A program made the translations under genes and the position numbers. The notes beneath the pieces were generated by a model. The model saw only the letters and a list, made by a program, of their open reading frames with translations, did not search any database and was not told the origin of the DNA. Below, piece after piece: positions 51,837 through 58,667 of a DNA stretch of 64,000 nucleotides. Each line of letters starts with the position of its first letter. Position 1 is the stretch's first letter. This DNA is from Paenibacillus sp. LHD-38 (GTDB lineage: Bacteria; Bacillota; Bacilli; Paenibacillales; Paenibacillaceae): contig NZ_JAVIFU010000004.1 in assembly GCF_031157315.1 (NCBI RefSeq), forward strand, positions 1-64,000. The letters run 5' to 3'.

Positions 51837-52271
51837 ATGAAGGACGTTATGATCTATACGGACGGAGCCTGCTCCGGCAACCCGGGACCGGGCGGCTGGG
51901 GAGCGGTGCTCTTTTTTGGCGTTCACCAGAAGGAAATCTCAGGCGGCGAGAAGCACACGACGAATAACCGCATGGAAATTCAGGCGGTAATCGAGGGTCT
52001 GAGTCTGTTGAAGGAGCCATGTCAGGTAAAGGTATATAGCGATTCCGCGTATGTTGTCAATTGCTTTCAGAAGGGCTGGATTAACGGCTGGCTGCGTAAT
52101 GGATGGAAGAACAGCAAGAAGGAGCCGGTGGAGAACCAAGAGCTGTGGAAAGCGCTTTGGGAACTCATGAAAAAGCACAAAGTAGAATACGTAAAGGTAA
52201 AAGGCCATAGCGACAATGAATGGAATAATCGCTGTGACGAGCTTGCTCGTGAAGCAATAAAAAGGTTATAG
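51837..52271 (+). CDS. rnhA: Ribonuclease H (type I)
   Basis: A 144-residue RNase HI that cuts RNA in RNA-DNA hybrids. The catalytic carboxylates are Asp9 (IYTDGACSGNPGPGGWGAVL), Glu47 (TTNNRMEIQAV), Asp69 (KVYSDSAYVVNC) and the late Asp in GHSDNEWNNRCDELA. The basic protrusion NGWLRNGWKNSKKEPVEN matches the E. coli type handle rather than the short type. AAGGAGG precedes ATG 51837. It lies in a tight cluster with queG and ogt. Confidence 0.96.
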   Translation: MKDVMIYTDGACSGNPGPGGWGAVLFFGVHQKEISGGEKHTTNNRMEIQAVIEGLSLLKEPCQVKVYSDSAYVVNCFQKGWINGWLRNGWKNSKKEPVENQELWKALWELMKKHKVEYVKVKGHSDNEWNNRCDELAREAIKRL

Positions 52272-52274
52272 CGA

Positions 52275-53462
52275 ATGACAGACAGATGGGAAAAGCTGAA
52301 GGCAGAGATGAAAGAGGCTGCACAGAGCCTTGGCATAGATAAAATTGGAATCGCCTCCGCAGATCCGTTCGTATCCTTAAAGCAAATTTTGCTGAAGCAT
52401 CGCGAGCTCGGACGGGAATCCGGCTTCGAAGAGCCGGATATCGAGAAGCGGACGAATCCAGCGCTATTATTCGATAATCCCCAGTCGATCATCGCGATTG
52501 CGGTGGCGTATCCCGCGAAGCTGAAGGACCCGCCAAAATCGGAGCCGGGGGCAAGACGGGGCATTATGTCCCGCTCGGCTTGGGGGGACGATTACCATAA
52601 GGTATTGCGTGACCGATTAGCTAAGCTGGAGGCTTGGCTGAGGGAGCGGGTGCCCGAGCTGCGAGTAGAAAGCATGGTAGATACGGGCGCTTTGTCGGAT
52701 AGGGCCGTGGCAGAGCGCGCAGGCATTGGCTGGAGCGCGAAAAACTGCTCCATCATATCGCCTGAGCTAGGATCATGGATTTACCTTGGCGAGATGATCA
52801 CCAACCTGCCGTTTACGCCGGATGAGCCGGTTACCGAGAGCTGCGGGAGCTGCACAAAATGTATTGATGCTTGTCCGACTGATGCGCTGGTTGGGCCTGG
52901 TCAATTGAATTCCAGCCGCTGCATCTCTTTCGTTACGCAGACTAAAGGTATGCTAACGGATGAGTTTATGCGCAAAATCGGTAATCGGCTTTACGGCTGC
53001 GATACATGCCAGACCGTATGTCCGGTTAACCGGGGCAAAAACTGGACGCATCAGCAGGAGCTGCAGCCCGATATGGAGCTTGTGAAGCCATTACTGGTTC
53101 CCCTGCTGACAATCGGGAACAAAGAGTTTCAAGCAAGGTACGGGCGCACCTCCTCGGCATGGCGCGGAAAGAAGCCGATTCAGCGCAACGCGGTCATCGC
53201 GCTTGGAAACTTCAAGGAGGCGGGCGCCGTGCCGGATCTGATTCGCGTGCTTGAGCAGGATACGCGGCCGGTACTGCGCGGGACGGCTGCTTGGTCGCTT
53301 GCGCGTATTGGCGGCGAGCAAGCAAGGACGGCATTGCTTGCGGCTGCAGACAAAGAAAGCGATGAGGAAGCGCAGCAGGCGATTGCGAATGCGCTCGAAC
53401 AAATCAATCGCGCGGCTAACTTCGATGGGCAGAATACGGAAGCAGGTGGAACAAATGATTGA
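52275..53462 (+). CDS. queG: Epoxyqueuosine reductase
   Basis: A 395-residue cobalamin- and iron-sulfur-dependent enzyme doing the last step of queuosine formation in tRNA. N-terminal MKEAAQSLGIDKIGIASADP, then a cobalamin-binding region, DTGALSDRAVAERAGIGW with the catalytic Asp, two 4Fe-4S motifs (CGSCTKCIDACP and CDTCQTVCP) and a C-terminal HEAT repeat region (about 300-380). The start at 52275 is three bases after the rnhA stop; its end overlaps ogt by eight bases. Confidence 0.95.
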   Translation: MTDRWEKLKAEMKEAAQSLGIDKIGIASADPFVSLKQILLKHRELGRESGFEEPDIEKRTNPALLFDNPQSIIAIAVAYPAKLKDPPKSEPGARRGIMSRSAWGDDYHKVLRDRLAKLEAWLRERVPELRVESMVDTGALSDRAVAERAGIGWSAKNCSIISPELGSWIYLGEMITNLPFTPDEPVTESCGSCTKCIDACPTDALVGPGQLNSSRCISFVTQTKGMLTDEFMRKIGNRLYGCDTCQTVCPVNRGKNWTHQQELQPDMELVKPLLVPLLTIGNKEFQARYGRTSSAWRGKKPIQRNAVIALGNFKEAGAVPDLIRVLEQDTRPVLRGTAAWSLARIGGEQARTALLAAADKESDEEAQQAIANALEQINRAANFDGQNTEAGGTND

Positions 53463-53985
53463 ACAGCTATATGCGGCTCTGATTGATTCACCTATCGGGA
53501 CAATGACGCTGACGGCGAGCGATAAAGGCTTATGCCATTTAGATTTCGCTCCATATGATGCGGTCTCGGATAGCCTTCAGCAGTGGGCGGCACGTCATAT
53601 TGGTCCGCATGCCGCGGAAATTCCGCTCATCGAGTCGTCCGCCCATCCTCAGCTGAAGGAAGCGGATAGGCAGCTCAAGCTTTATTTTGACGGACAGCTT
53701 CAACAGTTCGAGCTCCCTGTTCAAATGTACGGCACGCCGTTTCAGCAGAAAGTGTGGGCAGCCTTGCAGCAAATCCCATATGGGGAAACGCGAACCTATA
53801 AGGATATTGCCGTTATGCTGGGCCAGCCAGGCGCGATGCGTGCTGTTGGCGGGGCGAATAACCGCAATCCGTTATCCATTATTGTGCCCTGCCACCGCGT
53901 TATAGGCGCAAGCGGGCAAATGATCGGGTATGGCGGCGGCTTGCCGATAAAAATAGCGCTGCTAGACTTAGAGAAGAGAGCATGA
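53455..53985 (+). CDS. ogt: Methylated-DNA-protein cysteine methyltransferase
   Basis: A 176-residue suicide repair protein that takes alkyl groups from O6-alkylguanine. Acceptor Cys146 in SIIVPCHRVIGASG, the HTH finger PFQQKVWAALQQIPYGETRTY, and the Asn hinge GGANNRNP are visible. The frame is open from 53251, but that part is antisense-like and overlaps queG; ATG 53455 with AGGTGG upstream matches the family start. Translation is probably coupled to queG through the eight-base overlap. Confidence 0.94.
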   Translation: MIEQLYAALIDSPIGTMTLTASDKGLCHLDFAPYDAVSDSLQQWAARHIGPHAAEIPLIESSAHPQLKEADRQLKLYFDGQLQQFELPVQMYGTPFQQKVWAALQQIPYGETRTYKDIAVMLGQPGAMRAVGGANNRNPLSIIVPCHRVIGASGQMIGYGGGLPIKIALLDLEKRA

Positions 53986-54038
53986 GACAAGCGATATAAG
54001 CTGTCACAAAAAGGTTGCGCGGGGCGGTAAACCGTTCA

Positions 54039-54067
54039 TTGCGAACACGGGACGAACATGCTATCAT
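54039..54067 (+). promoter_or_regulatory. Promoter of yneF-folE
   Basis: TTGCGA (54039-54044), 17 bp, TATCAT (54062-54067). Fits a sigma-A promoter and leaves a leader of about 40 nt. Confidence 0.6.
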
Positions 54068-54115
54068 GGGAACATTATACACAGCAGGAGATTTAGAAAG
54101 GGTCGGGTGACAGGT

Positions 54116-54337
54116 ATGTCTTGGGTAAACATTGTAGTGCCAATCGTAACATTACTAGCAGGAGCTGTAGGGGGCTTTTTTGTTGGCGTATTCTATCTGC
54201 GGAAGCAGCTTGAGAAAATGCAAAACGATCCGGAAATGATTCAGAAAATGGCTAAGCAAATGGGCTATAACCTGAATAAACAACAAATGCAAAAAGCGCA
54301 GCACATGATGAAAAATCAAAAAATGCCTCGCAGATAA
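54116..54337 (+). CDS. yneF: YneF family (UPF0154) small membrane protein
   Basis: A 73-residue protein with one N-terminal membrane helix ([20 protein letters not shown]) and a cytoplasmic tail with the family pattern [20 protein letters not shown] then [16 protein letters not shown]. Function is not known. A GTG at 54107 is in frame and closer to AAAGGG, so the start could be three codons earlier. It precedes folE by 38 bp. Confidence 0.88.
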   Translation: MSWVNIVVPIVTLLAGAVGGFFVGVFYLRKQLEKMQNDPEMIQKMAKQMGYNLNKQQMQKAQHMMKNQKMPRR

Positions 54338-54375
54338 ACATAAGCCCGAGGCGGAGCCGGAAGGAGAGTTCAGAA

Positions 54376-54969
54376 ATGGCGGGTAGGAAAGACTACGTCA
54401 ATTCGAGTGTAACGAGCAACCGGGAGCAGATTGAACATCATATAAGAGAAATTTTGAAGCTGGTTGGTGAAGATGTAGAGCGTGAAGGACTGCTGGAAAC
54501 GCCTGCACGCGTAACTCGCATGTACGAAGAAATTTTTGCAGGCTACGAGGTTGATCCGAGAGAGGTGCTCGGTGTCACGTTTGACGAGCAGCATGAGGAG
54601 CTCGTTATCGTGAAGGACATTGTTTATTACAGCCAATGCGAGCATCATATGGCGCCGTTCTTCGGGAAAGCGCATATCGGTTATATCCCAAGCGGCAAAA
54701 TCGCGGGGCTTAGCAAGCTTGCAAGACTCGTAGAGGCGGTTACACGCCGACTGCAGGTACAAGAGCGGATTACATCGCAAATCGCAGATATTCTTGCTGA
54801 GGAGCTGGAGCCTCATGGCGTGATGGTCGTTGTCGAAGGCGAACATTTATGCATGTGCGCACGCGGTGTGAAGAAGCCGGGCAGCAAGACGGTGACCTCC
54901 GCCGTAAGAGGCGAATTCCGCACCAGTTCAGCGCTTCGTTCTGAGTTTCTTACATTATTGAAGCAATAA
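54376..54969 (+). CDS. folE: GTP cyclohydrolase I
   Basis: A 197-residue enzyme that turns GTP into dihydroneopterin triphosphate, the first step of folate synthesis (and of queuosine precursors). Zinc ligands are the Cys and His in [12 protein letters not shown] and the Cys in [14 protein letters not shown]. Other marks are [39 protein letters not shown] and the end EFLTLL. GGAGAG precedes ATG 54376. Close to queG, so two enzymes linked to pterin/queuosine chemistry sit together. Confidence 0.97.
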   Translation: MAGRKDYVNSSVTSNREQIEHHIREILKLVGEDVEREGLLETPARVTRMYEEIFAGYEVDPREVLGVTFDEQHEELVIVKDIVYYSQCEHHMAPFFGKAHIGYIPSGKIAGLSKLARLVEAVTRRLQVQERITSQIADILAEELEPHGVMVVVEGEHLCMCARGVKKPGSKTVTSAVRGEFRTSSALRSEFLTLLKQ

Positions 54970-54986
54970 GCCGGTATGCTCGGTAG

Positions 54987-55027
54987 AAAGTCGGACAAGG
55001 GAAACCTCCTGTCCGACTTTTTTTAAT
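54987..55027 (+). terminator. Rho-independent terminator after folE
   Basis: AAAGTCGGACA pairs with TGTCCGACTTT; an inner AGG/CCT is possible; T7 follows. It is joined to structured element copy 5. Confidence 0.9.
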
Positions 55028-55133
55028 AGATCAGAGTTTATAAGTTTTCAATTAAAAATCCGCTTATAGATCTCCGCGAAACGACTTTTTTCGTTGCCAA
55101 AAGACGGCGACAGCGATATACGCTTGTACAGTC
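55028..55133 (+). repeat. Terminator-linked structured element, copy 5
   Basis: Outer AGATC/GATCT and inner TATAAG/CTTATA stems replace the ATATAAG and GTATAA pairs of other copies while keeping the fold. The box is GCGAAACGACTTTTTTCG; the 3' stem is weak (GGCGACAGC), then ATACGCTTGTA. It fills the gap between convergent folE and the SOD gene. Confidence 0.75.
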
Positions 55134-55135
55134 AA

Positions 55136-56221
55136 TTAGAATGGCGCCCACACGAGCTTGCGTGCTTCCTCGAACCGTTCATTCACAAACGGCCAAATAA
55201 CCACGTTCCACCAGTCCTGTACATAGTCCGCCCGTCTGCTCTGATGCTTCAAATAATAGGCATGCTCCCAAACGTCGAGCGGAAGCAGCGGAATAACATC
55301 CCATTGCGATAGGTTTTGATGCTTCTCAGCCGTCAAAATTTCAAGCCGCCTGCTGCGCGGGCCCCATACGAGAATGGCCCAGCCGCCGCCTTCTACCTTC
55401 ACGGCCGCTTCGCTAAACTGTTTCTTAAAGGCAGTGAAGCTGCCAAAATCGTTTCGGATCTGCTGACTTAGCAGACCGATAGGCTCTTCGCCGCCATAAG
55501 GCGAGAGAACGCTCCAGAACAGCGTATGCAAATAATGTCCTGCGCCGTTAAAGGCAAGCTCTCGCTCCCAGTGCTTCACGAGATCAAAGCTGCCGGTATC
55601 ACGCGCCTCTTGCAGCTGGAGCTCTGCTTTATTTAAGCCATCGACATAGGATTGATGATGGATATCATGATGTATCCGCATGGTCTGCTCATCAATGTAA
55701 GGCTCCAGCGCATCATATGGATAAGGCAGCGGAGGCAGCGTATGCCCGCCTATCGGCACTTGCTGGAGCGGAGCGCGCTGCTCGCTGTTGCCAGGGCTGT
55801 TCACAGCCTGGCGGTAAGCGCTCATTAAACCGATATAGTAATTCGATTCTCTGATGGAATGGAGGATGACGGTCTTTGTGATGGGAGAAGAAATGGAAGC
55901 GGTCCGCTCGATAAGCTGCGACAGCTGGTCCACATAAGTGCGTGACTGCTCCAGCGCAGCATCAACAAGCGCTTCGACCGTTTGCTCCACATAAGAAGGC
56001 AAACGAGTGGGGTAAGGCAGCCATTCTTCCAACCATTGATTCGTATAGTGGGCGGTTTGCGTGAAGACGGGCTCCCAGGATTGGAGCAGCTGGACATATT
56101 GACGCTCCATTTCGGGGGAAGCTTGCAATATAACAGCCGCATGTTCTTTTTCCTGCAGCTTCCAATGACGAATCAACTCGATCACGCGAACGGGCATGAG
56201 CGTTCCGTAAACAAAAAGCAC
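55136..56221 (-). CDS. SodF-like superoxide dismutase with extra N-terminal domain
   Basis: About 361 residues. The C-terminal 200 are a Fe/Mn SOD: ligand His in MRIHHDIHHQSYVDGLNK, His in HYLHTLFWSVL, and Asp and His in [21 protein letters not shown]. The N-terminal about 150 residues are helical with LIRHWKLQEKEHAAVILQ, AHYTNQWLEEWLP and HSIRESNYYIGLMSAYRQ, resembling DUF2935-type bundles. Similar fused proteins occur in Bacillales (SodF). GTG 56221 is 8 nt after AGGAGG; ATG 56227 (too close) and Met at 56197 are alternatives. Confidence 0.85.
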   Translation of the reverse strand: MLFVYGTLMPVRVIELIRHWKLQEKEHAAVILQASPEMERQYVQLLQSWEPVFTQTAHYTNQWLEEWLPYPTRLPSYVEQTVEALVDAALEQSRTYVDQLSQLIERTASISSPITKTVILHSIRESNYYIGLMSAYRQAVNSPGNSEQRAPLQQVPIGGHTLPPLPYPYDALEPYIDEQTMRIHHDIHHQSYVDGLNKAELQLQEARDTGSFDLVKHWERELAFNGAGHYLHTLFWSVLSPYGGEEPIGLLSQQIRNDFGSFTAFKKQFSEAAVKVEGGGWAILVWGPRSRRLEILTAEKHQNLSQWDVIPLLPLDVWEHAYYLKHQSRRADYVQDWWNVVIWPFVNERFEEARKLVWAPF

Positions 56222-56302
56222 GACCATCGCCTCCTTTGTCGCAACAAGTGCATCTATGTTAGATGTATTCGTTGTGAAACGGGCTTATGTCGTGCTTGTT
56301 GA

Positions 56303-57358
56303 TTATATTCGCTCTGCTTGGAGCTGTTGGTCGACTTGGCTGAGAAATAGAGCGGCTCTCTGAATGTATTCACTCGGATGAACTTGAAACAGCAGCTCAT
56401 GCTTGCCATCCTGCACGATCCAGGAGCGGGAGAGGACATTGCCTTGTCCATCAGCAATCGCTTCAGCCGTTTCGTAAGGCGCTTTTACATCGTTTGTGCC
56501 GTGAATAATGAACATCGGAATATCGTAGACATTGGATATGACTTCGCTTGCCGGAATGGAGCCAAAGCTCGTCCCTGTCCACAACGGAATCATGGTTTCG
56601 ATAAGCGGCAGCGAAAATTGCGGTAAGGAAACAAACTGATTCAAGTTGTCGAACAAGGCCTCTGAACTTGGAATGAACAAGCTGTCGAGTATCATGGCAT
56701 CAATCTCATCGGTCTGCAAGGCAGCCTGCAAAGCTGTTCCCGCACCCATGGAGAAGCCCCAAACGACGATATCCTCGGCACCGCGGGATTTGGCATAGTC
56801 TACGGCAGCAAGCAGCTGCTGCGATTCCTCAAGTCCTCCAGTAGCCGGCGCCTTATATTCTTTGGAGGCGTAGCCGTAATCAAACAACAATATATTATAA
56901 TTCAGCCCGTGCAGCAGCTTGGACAGCTCATACATCGGGACCCATGATTCTTCGCGATTAGCGCCATAGCCATGGCTGAACACAACCGTCCGCGCTGAGG
57001 GAGCAGACTCGATGGCATCGGTATCAGCAGGGATAAACCAGCCGCTGACTGTCGTGTTTCCGCTTTTACTCGGGAAAATGACATCTTCGTAATCTAGGCC
57101 AATAGCCGCTTGTGGATTAGAGGAAAGCGGAGCAACGTAAGGATAAGCAAGCATCCAAGCGACATAGCCATGAAAAATAATAACAGCAAGCAGACACATC
57201 GCCGTAAGGGATGCGACCGAAGCAACCAGCAGATGTTTGCCTCGGCTTCTGGTTTTACGCAGCAGGAAAGGATTATCGGAATCTCCCAGCGGGAAGGGTT
57301 GAAGGCTTTGCGGAAACCCGCCTTCAAGCGGCAATGGTGTCATAATGGTCGTGCTCAT
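56303..57358 (-). CDS. Membrane-anchored alpha/beta hydrolase
   Basis: A 351-residue serine hydrolase. A cytoplasmic N-terminus of about 40 residues precedes one membrane helix (LLVASVASLTAMCLLAVIIF), then an extracytoplasmic alpha/beta-hydrolase domain. Oxyanion motif SHGYGANRE, nucleophile Ser in VVWGFSMGAGTA, acid Asp in IHGTNDVKAPYE and His in VQDGKHELLFQ. The substrate is unknown. GGGAGG lies before ATG 57358. A cre-like site is upstream. Confidence 0.87.
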   Translation of the reverse strand: MSTTIMTPLPLEGGFPQSLQPFPLGDSDNPFLLRKTRSRGKHLLVASVASLTAMCLLAVIIFHGYVAWMLAYPYVAPLSSNPQAAIGLDYEDVIFPSKSGNTTVSGWFIPADTDAIESAPSARTVVFSHGYGANREESWVPMYELSKLLHGLNYNILLFDYGYASKEYKAPATGGLEESQQLLAAVDYAKSRGAEDIVVWGFSMGAGTALQAALQTDEIDAMILDSLFIPSSEALFDNLNQFVSLPQFSLPLIETMIPLWTGTSFGSIPASEVISNVYDIPMFIIHGTNDVKAPYETAEAIADGQGNVLSRSWIVQDGKHELLFQVHPSEYIQRAALFLSQVDQQLQAERI

Positions 57359-57411
57359 GTCGTTGTCCTCCCTCTGTAAGCAAACGTCTATTGGACTCGT
57401 TTTTCCAATGG

Positions 57412-57426
57412 TTGTAAGCGCTTTTT
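57412..57426. promoter_or_regulatory. cre-like (CcpA) site
   Basis: TTGTAAGCGCTTTTT fits the cre consensus WTGNAARCGNWWWCA at 13 of 15 positions. It lies about 55 bp upstream of the hydrolase start. Confidence 0.5.
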
Positions 57427-57529
57427 ATTTCTAGTACTTTCATCGTAGTCCGGTCCTATAAGCCTGTCAATCGATGTCGAGGTATTGTTAATCATCTGTA
57501 ATGTTACTGTAATGTAAAGAACTCTTCTT

Positions 57530-57558
57530 TACCTTATTGGAAGCGATGAGTTATACTG
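57530..57558 (+). promoter_or_regulatory. Promoter of the IclR gene
   Basis: TTACCT, 17 bp, TATACT (57553-57558). The -10 is good, the -35 modest. About 60 nt of leader precede ATG 57623. Confidence 0.5.
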
Positions 57559-57622
57559 AATGAGAATCGGTTTCATTGGATGAAACTTTTTGGAATGATA
57601 AGAATGTGGGAGGTGCGGCTGC

Positions 57623-58366
57623 ATGGAAGATGGAAAATCGACGGTGCGGGCAGTGGATCGCGCGCTTGATATATTGCTGTGCTTTATTTCAAAAACGGAC
57701 TGGGCGATGACGGAAATTGCAGATCATGTCGGCCTGCACAAAAGCACGGTGCATCGGATGCTCGCTACGCTCGAGGAGAAGGGGTTCATCGAGCGGGACC
57801 GCTCAACGGACCGTTATCATTTAGGATTAAAGATGTGGGAGCTGTCCGCCAATTTATCGCGTTCAGACGACCAAGCAACGATATGGCTGCCCGAGATGGA
57901 GCGGCTGCGCGACCAGCTGGGAGAAACAGTTAGCATATATGTAAGGGACGGCTCCGAGCGGATTCGCATGCAAGCCGTTCAAAGCAATCAGCCTGTGCGG
58001 CGGGTAGCGCCGGTAGGCGTGAGGCTGCCGCTTTATGCAGGCGCTTCGAGTAAGGTGCTGATCGCCTATTCCGACCCGATGGTGCAGGAAAGTATTTTTG
58101 GCGATCCGTCATGGCTATATTCCATTGATCTAGACCAGTACAAGCAGCAGCTGGAAGAGATTTGCTTACAAGGATACGCAACAAGCTTCGAGGAACGCGA
58201 GCCGGGAGCTGCCGCGCTGTCCGCGCCGATATTTAACCGGACAGGCAAGCTGATCGCGGCATTATCCGTATCGGGGCCTGCAAGCAGGCTAACCATGCAG
58301 ACGATGAGAGAATACGCGCCTGTGATGATGGAGTCCGCTAAACGGATGGGCATCATGATTTTATAG
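57623..58366 (+). CDS. IclR-family transcriptional regulator
   Basis: A 247-residue regulator. The N-terminal winged helix (ALDILLCFISKTDWAMTEIA, LHKSTVHRMLATLEEKGFIE) precedes a GAF-like effector domain (about 75-245; GETVSIYVRDGSERIRMQAV, LPLYAGASSKVLIAY, SFEEREPGAAALSAPIFNRT). Effectors of this family are often organic acids. It faces the aconitase gene convergently and has no adjacent operon, so the target is not evident. GGGAGGTG precedes ATG 57623. Confidence 0.92.
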   Translation: MEDGKSTVRAVDRALDILLCFISKTDWAMTEIADHVGLHKSTVHRMLATLEEKGFIERDRSTDRYHLGLKMWELSANLSRSDDQATIWLPEMERLRDQLGETVSIYVRDGSERIRMQAVQSNQPVRRVAPVGVRLPLYAGASSKVLIAYSDPMVQESIFGDPSWLYSIDLDQYKQQLEEICLQGYATSFEEREPGAAALSAPIFNRTGKLIAALSVSGPASRLTMQTMREYAPVMMESAKRMGIMIL

Positions 58367-58376
58367 CCAAAACAAT

Positions 58377-58420
58377 AAAAAGCAGCAGGACTGAGGCGAA
58401 CCTCGGACCTGCTGCTTTTG
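58377..58420 (+). terminator. Rho-independent terminator after the IclR gene
   Basis: AAAAGCAGCAGG pairs with CCTGCTGCTTTT, inner GAGG/CCTC, followed by a short T-run in GCTTTTGTT. Confidence 0.82.
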
Positions 58421-58467
58421 TTAAAATATTAGAAAGTAAAAATTTGCGCCTGCCGTTTACGCTTGTG
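58421..58467 (+). repeat. Terminator-linked structured element, copy 6 (internal deletion)
   Basis: Keeps only the left edge (TAAAATATTAGAAAGTAAAA) and the right edge (CCTGCCGTTTACGCTTGTG), with all central stems deleted. It shows that the ends of the element are as at other sites. Confidence 0.7.
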
Positions 58468-58484
58468 AACGAAGCAATTTCAGA

Positions 58485-58536
58485 AAAAAGGCATCCGCCT
58501 AAGCAGTTAGTTCTGCTTGGGCGATGCCTTTTTCTT
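58485..58536. terminator. Bidirectional terminator after acnA
   Basis: AAGGCATCCGCCTAAGCAG pairs with CTGCTTGGGCGATGCCTT (with mismatches). T-runs flank both sides, so it can stop acnA (minus strand) and plus-strand read-through. Confidence 0.82.
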
Positions 58537-58650
58537 AAAATATAAGAAAGTATAAAATTCAACCTTATACGTTGCTTATATTTCACCGCGAAACGAGCTT
58601 TTGCCGCCAAGGACGGCGTCAGCCGTTTACGCTTGCGGCTGCACAGCTTA
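58537..58650 (+). repeat. Terminator-linked structured element, copy 7
   Basis: Near-consensus: AATATAAG/CTTATATT, GTATAA/TTATAC, GCGAAACGAGCTTTTGCCGC and ACGGC-GTCA-GCCGT, then TTTACGCTTGCG. Almost identical to copy 4, 13 kb away. It lies between acnA's stop (minus) and its terminator. Confidence 0.85.
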
Positions 58651-58667
58651 CGCTTGTGCTCCGATGA

